DNA of 51,583 nucleotides, taken from Sedimentisphaerales bacterium (GTDB lineage: Bacteria > Planctomycetota > Phycisphaerae > Sedimentisphaerales > Anaerobacaceae). The stretch is taken from assembly GCA_016927855.1 (NCBI GenBank), contig JAFGLV010000053.1, positions 1 to 51,583 on the forward strand, given 5' to 3'. Below, one piece after another: positions 42,543 to 51,283 of the stretch (the stretch's first letter is position 1; each line of letters opens with the position of its first letter). The position numbers and the translations under genes are program-made. The notes beneath the pieces are model-generated. The model was given only the letters and a program-made list of their open reading frames with translations, was not told the origin of the DNA and did no database searches.

Positions 42543-42863
42543 CTATCCGGAATTGCCGACTGACGGAGGCGCCCCGGCGTGCAGGTCTGCAACGACCGCA
42601 TCGGCCAAGGGTCGCGCGAAGGCGAACAGGATGGCGCCCCAGACGCAGATAAGGACCTGCCCGATGATCGCCCAGGCTCCTATCTTGCCGACGGTCCCCT
42701 TGAAGTTGACATTCACGCCAGGTGGCAGGTTGGAGCTGGCGGAACTGGCCGCGATCAGACTGACTATTGTCTGCGTAACCAGGATCAGCCCGACCAGGAT
42801 CGTAAGTATCGCCGCGCAGCGTAGCACGATTGTCACAATATGGCGCTCGTCTCTCGGGTTCAT
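42543..42863 (-). CDS. small membrane protein (106 aa)
   Basis: Two hydrophobic helices (about residues 14-38 and 62-84) with an extracytoplasmic-type Ser/Asn/Pro-rich loop between them. No family recognised. ATG 42863 follows GGAGG and lies 15 bases after the secreted peptidase gene, so it is the last gene of a three-gene minus-strand operon. Confidence 0.65.
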   Translation of the reverse strand: MNPRDERHIVTIVLRCAAILTILVGLILVTQTIVSLIAASSASSNLPPGVNVNFKGTVGKIGAWAIIGQVLICVWGAILFAFARPLADAVVADLHAGAPPSVGNSG

Positions 42864-42878
42864 GTTCTTGCCTCCATA

Positions 42879-43889
42879 TCACGGGATTCCTCCGGCGTCG
42901 CCGGTCCCATCAGACGGCCAGGCCAGAAGCACTCCCTTCAGGCTGCCCAGGATTTCGGGTGATCGGATCCGGCCATTCTGCCTCACCAGCAGCGCAAAGT
43001 TGTCCGCCAGGATCTCCTCCGGGTGGAAGATGTACTGCGTGTTCCGACCCACCTGCTCCCAGAAACCTGAGAGCTGGTCTGCCTCGACGAGGCGCGGCGT
43101 GCCATCCCGGTAGATGACGCTCAGGTTGGGTGAATCCGCCTGGCGCTCGACGAGGAGAAATTGAAACACGAGGTACTGGAAGAACTCGCCACCACGGTTG
43201 GGATCGTACCTCTCGCTGCGCGAGAAGAGAACCGGGACTGCCAGCGCAGGCTGTCCTTCGACCTGCACCTCGATATAGTGCTCGTTTGTTGGCGCGTCCG
43301 GGTTCGTCAGCTTCCGCGGTCTCAACGCGGCGGGAAGCTCGATCTCGTTGCACTTCTTGAAGCCGATGACCTCGTAGAGGCGGTCGCGCAATTCAGGATT
43401 GGCTCGCGTGAGGACGTGGAACAGCTCATGACAGATCAGGTTGGCATTCAGCATACGGTTGGGCCCGAGCATGGTGGCCGGCACGACCACCGCGTTGGCG
43501 CGGGTGTAGGCAGCACCGCCTTCCTCGCGTCCGCCGGTCTTGATCAGGTAGATCGTCGGCGGAAAAGGCAGGGAAAATGCGGCCGTCCGAGGCTGGATCT
43601 CAGCAAAGAGCGATTCGATTCTCTTCTGCTCTGCGTCCGTCCAAGCGAGAACGTTCTGGCCGACAAACTCCAGGAAGGCTTCTTCGGAGACCTCATGATT
43701 GGTCTTCATTCGCGCCGCGCGATCGAACGGGCTGAGATTCCTGACGAATTCATCGCGTGCGGTCAGTACTTGCCTGCCTTGCTCAACCGTCGCAAACACA
43801 ACAGTCGTTTCCTCATCGAGCCTGATCTGCGCACGGCACCATCCGGCCATAACCAGGACCACGATCCCGACAAGATGCGGCTTGCTCAT
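42879..43889 (-). CDS. secreted HExxH zinc peptidase-like protein (336 aa)
   Basis: Signal peptide at residues 1-20 (HLVGIVVLVMAGWCRA). A zinc-binding HELFH lies near residue 155, and a downstream ADNFALL with its preceding Glu/Asp may supply the third ligand. The rest is not assignable to a named peptidase family; the HELFHVLTRANPELRDRLYE stretch recalls gluzincins with a helix after the motif. ATG 43889 follows AAGGAG. Exported; target unknown. Co-transcribed with the two flanking membrane-protein genes. Confidence 0.7.
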   Translation of the reverse strand: MSKPHLVGIVVLVMAGWCRAQIRLDEETTVVFATVEQGRQVLTARDEFVRNLSPFDRAARMKTNHEVSEEAFLEFVGQNVLAWTDAEQKRIESLFAEIQPRTAAFSLPFPPTIYLIKTGGREEGGAAYTRANAVVVPATMLGPNRMLNANLICHELFHVLTRANPELRDRLYEVIGFKKCNEIELPAALRPRKLTNPDAPTNEHYIEVQVEGQPALAVPVLFSRSERYDPNRGGEFFQYLVFQFLLVERQADSPNLSVIYRDGTPRLVEADQLSGFWEQVGRNTQYIFHPEEILADNFALLVRQNGRIRSPEILGSLKGVLLAWPSDGTGDAGGIP

Positions 43890-43998
43890 GCGCGTCTCCT
43901 TCGCATCGTTCTCAAGGTGCATTGCTCCGCCTTTGGCATTCGCAGTATGACACGAACCACCGTCGGCGGCAAGCCCCAAGACCGGAAGGGCGGCAGGT

Positions 43999-44373
43999 TT
44001 AGGGAGAGTGCAGCAGAATGGGGATAGCCAGAACGTTGTACCAGGCGGCCCACGCGTAAAGGATGATGGCGGAGATGAACAGGTACACCGCCCAGCGGCG
44101 CAAGTACACCGTCACCGCGACCAAGGCAACAATCTGCATCATCTTGCCGACGAGGGGCCCGAGCACCGGACCCAACTCCATGGCAAACCAGCGAATGACC
44201 GGATGGGCCTCTTCCTGGGGACCGCGGATGAGCATGAAGAGAATAGTCGAAAGAGCATCTGCGGCCGCCGCCAGCACCACCAGCAGCAGGAAGATGCTGT
44301 AGGCGGACACATAGCCGCGCCAGTTGGCCCGAATACGCCGGACTACATCGCCGAAAGACTGAACCGTTTCCAT
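43999..44373 (-). CDS. multi-pass membrane protein (124 aa)
   Basis: Three to four hydrophobic helices: about residues 22-48 (YSIFLLLVVLAAAADAL), 66-90 and 97-115. The pattern of an Asp in the first helix and RGPQEEAHPVIRW in the loop loosely recalls DUF5658-type proteins, without certainty. Starts at 44373 or 44409. First gene of the minus-strand operon with the secreted peptidase. Confidence 0.6.
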   Translation of the reverse strand: METVQSFGDVVRRIRANWRGYVSAYSIFLLLVVLAAAADALSTILFMLIRGPQEEAHPVIRWFAMELGPVLGPLVGKMMQIVALVAVTVYLRRWAVYLFISAIILYAWAAWYNVLAIPILLHSP

Positions 44374-44576
44374 GACTGGGATTATAGCCTCCACTCGCGA
44401 TGATTTCACGCTTTTGGCGAGGCATCGAACCGGTCCGTCTTTTTTTCGGATTGCCTTGAATTCGCGGGACAGTCGGCGCGTCTATGGGTAAGAATGGTCC
44501 TGGTTGGGCCGAGACGGCCCGGGAAAAGACACACACGAACAACCGAGACCATGCAGAGATTTGGAGGACTCAAACG

Positions 44577-45623
44577 ATGAAGCGTTCCACATTCCGCTCG
44601 ATCGGCGTTGTCGTCCTGGTGATTGCCGTGGCCGTGCAAACGAGCGTTCTCGCGGCGCAAGCATCCGGCCCTCGCGTGACGACTCTGGTCATCCAGCCAG
44701 CGCGGCTCGATACCGGCAAAGACTATTCGCTGCTGCCAAAGCCGGAAGACCTGACCGAAGGCAACGCGGTACCGCTGTATGACCAGGCGGTGGAGAAGAT
44801 GCCGACAAACATGAACAGCGGCCAGATCGCCGAGTGGACGCGCGTACCACTCAGCGAATTGCCTCTGGACCAGGTTCAGGACCTCCTGCAGCGAGCCCAG
44901 CCCAGCCTGGAGGCGATCGCTCAGGCCACGCGGCGCAAGAGCTGCAATTGGCCGGCTTTCCAGCCTGGAACCATGCCCGCTCACCTGAGCGAATACCGCC
45001 AACTGACGTTCATTCTCTGTGTGAAAATCCGTTCGGAAATCGCGCAGCGGAAATATGACGAGGCGCTCACCACGATGCAGACGGGCATGGCGATGGCGCG
45101 ACAGGTCGGCGATGCCCCGACCCTGGTCCAAGGTCTGGTGGGAATCGCGATGGCTGCCATGATGCTGCGCGGCGTCGACGATCTCGCTCAGGCGCCGGAC
45201 AGTCCGAACCTGTACGCCGCACTGAAGGCTCTGCCGCGTCCGTTCGTCGACGTCGAGAAGCCTATCGCGACCGAGCGGAAGGCGCTCGAAACGAGCACCC
45301 AATACAGTGATGCCGTGCGCGAGGCGATGCGCCAGCAGGTGGAACCGGCGTACGAACGCACCCGCCAACTCGCGCGACGCCTCAGTGCGGACATCGGCGC
45401 GAGACAGTGCCTTGAAGCCTTGCGTCACTACGCCGCGACGCATGACGGCTGGCTCCCCGCTGAGCTTGACGACATCAGCGGCGTCGAGCTGCCCAACGAT
45501 CCTGTGACGCAGAAGCCGTTCATGTACCGCCTCGACGGGGATAAGGCAGTCCTGGAAACAGCCGCGCCGGAAGGTGGCAGCCCGAGAGAGACAATGCGGT
45601 TGGAGATCACGGTGGCCCATTGA
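44577..45623 (+). CDS. secreted protein of unknown function (348 aa)
   Basis: ATG 44577 follows GGAGG and opens a signal peptide (GVVVLVIAVAVQTSVLAAQA). The mature part is mostly helical, with LYDQAVEKMP, PLDQVQDLLQRAQPSLEAIAQATRR and repeated helix pairs that resemble a solenoid or TPR-like fold. The last 60 residues hold beta strands with PNDPVTQKPFMYRLDGD, a motif common at the C terminus of Planctomycetota secreted proteins. No enzyme motif seen. Followed 46 bases later by a small membrane protein. Confidence 0.7.
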   Translation: MKRSTFRSIGVVVLVIAVAVQTSVLAAQASGPRVTTLVIQPARLDTGKDYSLLPKPEDLTEGNAVPLYDQAVEKMPTNMNSGQIAEWTRVPLSELPLDQVQDLLQRAQPSLEAIAQATRRKSCNWPAFQPGTMPAHLSEYRQLTFILCVKIRSEIAQRKYDEALTTMQTGMAMARQVGDAPTLVQGLVGIAMAAMMLRGVDDLAQAPDSPNLYAALKALPRPFVDVEKPIATERKALETSTQYSDAVREAMRQQVEPAYERTRQLARRLSADIGARQCLEALRHYAATHDGWLPAELDDISGVELPNDPVTQKPFMYRLDGDKAVLETAAPEGGSPRETMRLEITVAH

Positions 45624-45669
45624 TGCCGCGCTCGACCACGTTGAGGAACTGGAGCCAAAGGAGCCAGCG

Positions 45670-45849
45670 ATGATTCTTGCCGAAATGTCACGCACCGCCG
45701 CACAATCCGGAATCGGCCTCGGCTCAGCGGTCGCGGTCGTCCTGTCGTGGCATCGCAACCGGTCCATCCTCCTGATGGTTCTTCACGGCATCCTGTCCTG
45801 GCTCTACGTCATCTACTTCGCGCTGACGCGCAAACCCGACGAGACGTGA
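45670..45849 (+). CDS. small membrane protein (59 aa)
   Basis: ATG 45670 follows AAAGGAG. A glycine-rich hydrophobic segment (GIGLGSAVAVVLSW) and a second helix (ILLMVLHGILSWLYVIYFAL) end in a short charged tail. No family recognised. Probably co-transcribed with the preceding secreted protein gene. Confidence 0.65.
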   Translation: MILAEMSRTAAQSGIGLGSAVAVVLSWHRNRSILLMVLHGILSWLYVIYFALTRKPDET

Positions 45850-45856
45850 ATCGATC

Positions 45857-45884
45857 TTGTCTTCTCAGCCAGTTCCACTACAAT
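45857..45884 (+). promoter_or_regulatory. promoter of the STAS gene
   Basis: TTGTCT at 45857-45862, a 16-base spacer and TACAAT at 45879-45884, the same -10 as in the peptidase-MBL promoter. The transcript would carry the palindromic repeat at 45899-45945 in its leader. Confidence 0.5.
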
Positions 45885-45898
45885 GGGATGGGTGGTTG

Positions 45899-45945
45899 GG
45901 AGTTCCGCCTTCAGGCGGTTGAGGACCGCGTAAACGCGGAACTCC
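45899..45945. repeat. palindromic GGAGTTCCGCC repeat, copy 1
   Basis: Starts GGAGTTCCGCCTTCAGGCGG and ends CGCGGAACTCC, forming nested inverted repeats. A second, similar copy occurs at 51400-51451. REP-like dispersed element located in the STAS leader. Confidence 0.7.
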
Positions 45946-45962
45946 AAACAAGAAGGATCGTC

Positions 45963-46346
45963 ATGGAACTTCAGATCAGAACGCTGCCGCTGGCGCCCAC
46001 CGTGGCCGGAGTCTCGCTGGAAGGCTCGATTGGCGGCACGACCTATCGGCTTCTCGATGAGGAGGTGGGCCGGCTCCTGACCGGGCCGTACAAGACGCTC
46101 GTGCTCGACATGAAAGGCGTCGATCAGGTCACCAGCGCCGGCATCGGCGTCATCATGAAAGCCAAAGCCTCTGCCAAAAACAAGGGAGGCGATCTGGCGA
46201 TGCGCAACGTTCAGCCCCAGGTCAAGAGAGTGTTTGAGATCATGTCGCTCGTGCCGGCGCTGAACGTCTTCGAGGACCGCGCCGAGCTCGACGATTACCT
46301 CGCCAGGGTCCAGCAGCGCATCGTCGACGATCAGGACGAATCCTGA
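45963..46346 (+). CDS. STAS-domain anti-sigma factor antagonist-like protein (127 aa)
   Basis: Single STAS domain: VSLEGSIGGTTYRLLDEEV, LVLDMKGVDQVTSAGIGVI with the conserved Ser (phosphorylation site of SpoIIAA-type antagonists) in VTSAG, and LVPALNVFEDRAEL near the end. Length fits the family. Such proteins bind anti-sigma kinases in partner-switching. No anti-sigma kinase gene is in the window. Its end overlaps the convergent MutS-like gene by 16 bases. Confidence 0.88.
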   Translation: MELQIRTLPLAPTVAGVSLEGSIGGTTYRLLDEEVGRLLTGPYKTLVLDMKGVDQVTSAGIGVIMKAKASAKNKGGDLAMRNVQPQVKRVFEIMSLVPALNVFEDRAELDDYLARVQQRIVDDQDES

Positions 46347-48319
46347 TCCGAGGCCAGGTCCCGCTGCATCAGTTCGCGCGCTCGTTCCAGCAGGCCGGCG
46401 GGATAGCGCTCCTGCTCCAGGATGCGTATTGCGGTTCGAGTATCGGCCGGCCCAGGACGCAGGCGATAGTCGAACGTAACGCCCTCGTCGCCCAGATGCT
46501 CGCGAAAGTGGTAATTCTCGGCAACCATTGAACCAGCAGCGGTTTGCGCGAGCCTCTCTTCATGGGTTGCCAGCAGGAACAGATTGCCACAGGCCAACAG
46601 GTGCTCCACGAGTGCCACTCCCGCCGCGATCCTCTCCGATGAGTTGGTCCCGCGAAACGGCTCGTCGATCAGTCCCAGCAAGGGTGCATCCTGGCCTGTA
46701 TCGACGACCATCCGGCGCAGCCGGCGGACCTCCGAGAGAAAGTAGCTCTCGCTTTTGGCCAGATCGTCGCGAATCCGCACGTCAGTGAGTAGACGCACAG
46801 GCGACAGCGTCATCTCACGCGCCGGTACCCCCGAGCCGACCTGGGCCAGCAGCACGTTAACACCAGCCATGCGCAGGAAGGTACTCTTGCCCGCCGCGTT
46901 GGGACCCGTGACGACCCACATGCGTTTGGCGCCGGTGAGGCTCAGACTGTTGGGCGTCGGCTCCGACCGACCAATCAACGGATGACGACCCTCGACAATG
47001 GAGACCGTCACGTCGGACGTCAGTTGCGGATAGCAGACGACCGGCTGCTCGGCTGAAAAACACGCCAGACTGGCGAGAGCCTCGAATTCCGCCAGCGCCG
47101 CGAGACCGTCGAGGATGACGTCCCTGCTCGGCACCGCGCGAGCGAGAATCGCTTCGCCTACGTGCAGGTCGTAGAACATGGCAATGTCCAACAGACTTCG
47201 CACCGGCCCGCCCAGGTTCATCCAGCCGATGCGCGCGCACAGCGATGGGATTTCTCCTCGCTCAATCACACTGGCGAATGAAGCCCTCAACAGACCCAAC
47301 ATGGTCTGATCCGGCAAGTGCTCGCCGGCATGCCGCGCATGCACGAGCAACGCCTGCAATGGCCGCGCCATTTCCACCCAGGCTTTGGCCGACTCCTTCA
47401 CCCGCACCAGCATGCGACGGTTGAAGTAGGCAATCAACACGTTGAGAACAAGCAGTAAGGTGAAGACCCTGGCCCAGGCGAAATGCCCATTGGCGATCCG
47501 GTAAACCGACCAGGCCAGCCCCACGGCACTGGGAACCGACCAGACCCTTATCACCTTCGATGCTACCGGGTGTGGATTGGGTACGGTGCGGCGTAGAAGT
47601 AACACCAGCGTGTCCACCTGACTCGACCGGCCGCGCAGAGGCAAAGCCGAAGCCATGATGTCAATGCGCTCGCGGTCGTGCTCGGCCAGCCAGCGGACAG
47701 CTTGTTGGCGCTGCCGGATGGGCTCGCTCGACAGGCAGGGTTCGTCGAGCATGTCGCGCAGCCGCCGGGCACCCGTGTCGGTCGAGGTGCGATTGAGCAG
47801 GCCGAAGACTCCGACCGGCGCAGCGTAGAGATCAAGGTCGTCGCGCTCCTGATCGGTCAGCGGCCAGGTCGGACCCGACTCGACCGGCGGATTCAAAGCC
47901 ATCGACGGCTCGGCAGCGTCTTTGGGTCGCCTCCAATCGCGCACGGGTCGCCCTTCGGCGACACCGTCGCCCAGCGACTCGCCCACCACCGTTAGAAGCC
48001 GCTCGGTGACGATGCGCTCATCCTTCCAGCGGATATGGCGCAGCACGACGTATCGAAATGCGACCACCGCAGGCAAAGCTGCCAGCGCCGCGAGCGGCAG
48101 GCCGCACCAGAACCCGACCCCAGCGACGACCGCGACGCAAATCAGAAAGCCCACCAGGCGCAGCCACGACCAGCGGGTCTCCAGACGAGTGTAGCCGGTC
48201 AAGTCGCGCTCGAGTGCCTCGCGGTAAGCGATCAGACGCTCCCGACAGGAGCCGTCCCGGCCATCGGAAGGCGCTGTGTCGCCCGAAGGAACCTGGATTG
48301 TCGAGTCCGTCTGCGTCAC
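46331..48319 (-). CDS. membrane-anchored MutS-like ATPase (662 aa)
   Basis: MutS-family ATPase without mismatch-recognition domain I. Two hydrophobic helices (about residues 52-92, with LRLVGFLICVAVVAGV) and another pair near 255-295 anchor it in the membrane. A core-like helical region follows, then the ABC-type ATPase domain: Walker A GPNAAGKST at residues 472-480, signature-like LAKSESYF, Walker B LLGLIDEP and the switch ATHEE. Family members of this kind are known in many bacteria, with unclear function. GTG 48319 is chosen; TTG 48355 is an alternative, and neither has a strong ribosome binding site. Confidence 0.82.
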   Translation of the reverse strand: MTQTDSTIQVPSGDTAPSDGRDGSCRERLIAYREALERDLTGYTRLETRWSWLRLVGFLICVAVVAGVGFWCGLPLAALAALPAVVAFRYVVLRHIRWKDERIVTERLLTVVGESLGDGVAEGRPVRDWRRPKDAAEPSMALNPPVESGPTWPLTDQERDDLDLYAAPVGVFGLLNRTSTDTGARRLRDMLDEPCLSSEPIRQRQQAVRWLAEHDRERIDIMASALPLRGRSSQVDTLVLLLRRTVPNPHPVASKVIRVWSVPSAVGLAWSVYRIANGHFAWARVFTLLLVLNVLIAYFNRRMLVRVKESAKAWVEMARPLQALLVHARHAGEHLPDQTMLGLLRASFASVIERGEIPSLCARIGWMNLGGPVRSLLDIAMFYDLHVGEAILARAVPSRDVILDGLAALAEFEALASLACFSAEQPVVCYPQLTSDVTVSIVEGRHPLIGRSEPTPNSLSLTGAKRMWVVTGPNAAGKSTFLRMAGVNVLLAQVGSGVPAREMTLSPVRLLTDVRIRDDLAKSESYFLSEVRRLRRMVVDTGQDAPLLGLIDEPFRGTNSSERIAAGVALVEHLLACGNLFLLATHEERLAQTAAGSMVAENYHFREHLGDEGVTFDYRLRPGPADTRTAIRILEQERYPAGLLERARELMQRDLASDQDSS

Positions 48320-48522
48320 GCGCCCATAGATAACACCGGCCGGCAGGCAACGCAAGCACTTGAGGGCACTGGCGCAGCCGTATCGAGTTTATTCTTGCGT
48401 CTGGCGACATCGGCAGGCACAATATCACTCAACCGGAGCCAATCTCGTGGTCGTCCCCTCGGGTAGCACGCCACGAGGGTCGCCGACGCCAATCGTTCAG
48501 CATGTGATGCACAGGCCCACAA

Positions 48523-49431
48523 ATGGCACTATGGCACAACATCGCGGAACTGATGGACTACTACATCCCCCCCCTGCCAAGTGTCTATTGGATCGATATC
48601 ACCCGCTTGTGTGATCTGCGCTGCGTGATGTGCCCCCAGTCGTACGGATTGCGAGACCACCGCCCGACGATGTCGCTCGATGTCTTCCAGCGGATCGTTG
48701 ACGACGTTTGCGAGAACCATCCGCTGATCAAGCTCTACCTGTCCGGCGAACCGCTCCTGCACAAGGACCTTCTCGAGATGATCGCCTACGCCGACCGGCA
48801 GGGTTGCCGGACGATGATCCACACCAACGCGACGCTCTTGACGCAAACGATGTCGCAGAGACTTCTGTCGTCCGCGTTGACGTTTCTCTCGTTCTCTTTC
48901 GACGGTTGCAGCGCCGAAGTGTACGAGCGCCTGCGCCCACCGGCCAGATTTGAGCAAGTCCGTTCCAATATCAGACAATACCTTGAGCTGCGGCGCAGCC
49001 AAGGCCGCGGTCCCCACACGTCTATCGAGATCATCCGTATGAAGGATACGGAGGACCTCTTGCCCGATTTCGTTACGGAATGGAAAACCAGCGGGGTGGA
49101 CGAGATCCACGTCGTCGATTGCATGACTTGGCTCGGTTGCGTCAAGGACAGACGCATCGATCGTCCCTCAAACAATGCGGCGTATAAACCGTGCGAGGCC
49201 CCTTTCCGGCACGGCTGCATCCTCTCCGACGGCACCGTCGTACCGTGCTGCATGGACGTCAACGGGATGATGCCGCTGGGCAACGTCATCGAGAGCAGCT
49301 TCCGCGAGATCTGGGCTGGCAAGCCCTATCGTCAACTGCGCCTGGCCATGCTGACCGCCGGCTTTCCCGAAGGCTCCATCTGCGCGGGCTGCGCCAATAT
49401 TGCCCGCGAGGTTAAACACACTGCGCCCTGA
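48523..49431 (+). CDS. radical SAM/SPASM-domain protein (302 aa)
   Basis: Radical S-adenosylmethionine enzyme. The Cx3Cx2C that binds the 4Fe-4S cluster is Cys 30, 34 and 37 (CDLRCVMC). The barrel strand LYLSGEPLLH carries the SAM-binding GGEP equivalent. The C-terminal SPASM domain (CILSDGTVVPCCMD, GNVIESSFREIW, CAGC) offers further cluster ligands, as in peptide-modifying enzymes and in anaerobic sulfatase maturases. ATG 48523 has no strong ribosome binding site. It is followed, after a repeat, by a Cys-type sulfatase, but the sequence does not prove a maturase role. Confidence 0.88.
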   Translation: MALWHNIAELMDYYIPPLPSVYWIDITRLCDLRCVMCPQSYGLRDHRPTMSLDVFQRIVDDVCENHPLIKLYLSGEPLLHKDLLEMIAYADRQGCRTMIHTNATLLTQTMSQRLLSSALTFLSFSFDGCSAEVYERLRPPARFEQVRSNIRQYLELRRSQGRGPHTSIEIIRMKDTEDLLPDFVTEWKTSGVDEIHVVDCMTWLGCVKDRRIDRPSNNAAYKPCEAPFRHGCILSDGTVVPCCMDVNGMMPLGNVIESSFREIWAGKPYRQLRLAMLTAGFPEGSICAGCANIAREVKHTAP

Positions 49432-49486
49432 AACGCGCTGCACGCATCCGATTCATGATAACAGACGGTGCGCGTTACCATACGTC

Positions 49487-49602
49487 TTGTCATGTCGAGC
49501 GGAGCGAAGCGCAGTCGAGACATCTGGTTGCGAATGGAACCGCGTCCTCGATCTGAGCCAGATTTCTCCGCGCGGGCTTCGCCCTTGGTCGAAATGACAA
49601 TC
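49487..49602. repeat. palindromic repeat of the TGTCATTTCGA type
   Basis: Two arms face each other: TGTCATGTCGAGCGGAGCG at the left and TTGGTCGAAATGACAA at the right, with ATCTGG...CCAGAT between them. This matches a dispersed palindromic element type recurrent in bacterial intergenic DNA. A half copy (TGTCATTTCGACCGG) lies at 30061. Confidence 0.6.
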
Positions 49603-49735
49603 TCGGCAGAGCGTGGCAGCCGTAAAGCCTATCGCACATACTCTGGTCCGTGCTTTTGGACTTGCATTGGGCGGCCGGTGCCGCGATAGTCGTGACCGGA
49701 ACAACAACTGTGGACCGCTGCTCTTGGAGAAGGCT

Positions 49736-51283
49736 ATGACATCTGCACACTCGCTATCACGTCGTGATTTCATGAGATCGGTCTCGGCAGCCGCGGCCGC
49801 CGTGCTACTTCCGCTTCCGTTGCAGGCGGGACAGGTAGGTCGTCCAAACATCGTGCTCATCTACGCTGACGACCTCGGTTACGGCGACGTCGGTAGCTAC
49901 GGCGCGACGAACTTCAAGACGCCCAACATCGACGCGCTGGCGTCAGCGGGCGTGCGTTTCACCCACGCGCATTCACCTTCGGCCACCTGCACTCCTTCGC
50001 GCTACGCCATGCTGACCGGCGAATACGCCTGGCGCCGGCGCGGCACCGGGGTCCTGCCGGGTGACGCGCGGATGATTATCCAGCCCGGCCGGACCACCCT
50101 GCCGTCAATCCTGCAGAAGGCCGGCTACAAAACCAGCGTCGTCGGCAAATGGCACCTGGGTCTGGGCGGCGCCGACCTCGACTGGAACGGGAACATCACA
50201 CCGGGACCGCTCGATATCGGCTTCGACTACAACTTCCTGATCCCCGCCACCGGCGATCGCGTGCCGTGCGTGTACGTCGAGGACCGCCGTGTGGTCGGAC
50301 TCGATCCCGCCGACCCGATCCGCGTCAGCTTCGGTCAACGCATCGGCGACGAACCGATCGGACGGGACCATCCCGACCTGCTCAAGATGCACCCCAGTCA
50401 CGGCCACGACCAGACGATCGTCAACGGCATCAGCCGCATCGGCTACATGTCGGGTGGCAAGACCGCTCGCTGGGTCGATGAGGACATGGCCGATGCGATC
50501 ACCGGCAAGGCCATCGCGTTCATCGAACGCCATCGAGACGAACCGTTCTTCCTTTATTTCGCGACTCACGATATCCACGTACCGCGCGTCCCTCACCCGC
50601 GTTTTGCCGGCACGAGCGGCCTGGGCCCACGCGGCGACGTCATTTGCCAGCTCGACTGGTGCGCCGGCGAGCTTATCAAGACGCTGGACCGTCTGAACCT
50701 GGCCGACAACACCCTGGTGATCTTCACCAGCGACAACGGTCCCGTCGTGGACGACGGATATAGAGACGAGGCAGTCGAGAAGCTCAATGGCCACAAGCCC
50801 GCCGGCCCGCTGCGCGGCGGCAAGTACAGCGCCTTCGACGCCGGCACGCGCGTCCCGTTCATCGTGCGCTGGCCGCAGCGCGTCAAGCCGGGGCAGTCAG
50901 ACGCGCTCGTCTCGCAGGTGGACTTGCTCGCCTCGCTGGCGGCGCTGACCGGGCAGACGCTGGCACACGACGATGCTCCCGACAGCTTCGACGTCCTCGG
51001 CGCCCTGCTAGGTCGCACACGCACCGGTCGCGACCACCTCGTCGAACACGCCGGCACCCTCTCGCTCATCAAGGGACCGTGGAAGTACATCGAGCCCAAC
51101 CGAGGCGCGCGCTACGACCGAAACACCGATACCGAACTGGGCAACGACCCTGAGCCGCAGTTGTACAACCTGACCGACGACATCGGCGAGAAGAACAACC
51201 TCGCGACCGAACACCCCGAGGTCGTCGCCGAGCTGAGCGACCTGCTAAATAAGATCAGAGCCGACGGTCGCTCACGACCGTAG
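49736..51283 (+). CDS. Cys-type sulfatase with Tat-like signal (515 aa)
   Basis: Arylsulfatase-family enzyme that hydrolyses sulfate esters, probably on sulfated polysaccharides. The catalytic signature CTPSR is at residues 85-89; Cys 85 would be oxidised to formylglycine. Metal ligands are in YADDLGYGD (Asp 45-46) and TSDNG; a conserved GKWHLG lies near 135. The N-terminal SRRDFMRS plus hydrophobic stretch is a Tat-type leader. ATG 49736 follows GGAGAAGG. No carbohydrate-binding domain or sulfatase cluster is seen around it, apart from the radical SAM gene upstream. Confidence 0.92.
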   Translation: MTSAHSLSRRDFMRSVSAAAAAVLLPLPLQAGQVGRPNIVLIYADDLGYGDVGSYGATNFKTPNIDALASAGVRFTHAHSPSATCTPSRYAMLTGEYAWRRRGTGVLPGDARMIIQPGRTTLPSILQKAGYKTSVVGKWHLGLGGADLDWNGNITPGPLDIGFDYNFLIPATGDRVPCVYVEDRRVVGLDPADPIRVSFGQRIGDEPIGRDHPDLLKMHPSHGHDQTIVNGISRIGYMSGGKTARWVDEDMADAITGKAIAFIERHRDEPFFLYFATHDIHVPRVPHPRFAGTSGLGPRGDVICQLDWCAGELIKTLDRLNLADNTLVIFTSDNGPVVDDGYRDEAVEKLNGHKPAGPLRGGKYSAFDAGTRVPFIVRWPQRVKPGQSDALVSQVDLLASLAALTGQTLAHDDAPDSFDVLGALLGRTRTGRDHLVEHAGTLSLIKGPWKYIEPNRGARYDRNTDTELGNDPEPQLYNLTDDIGEKNNLATEHPEVVAELSDLLNKIRADGRSRP

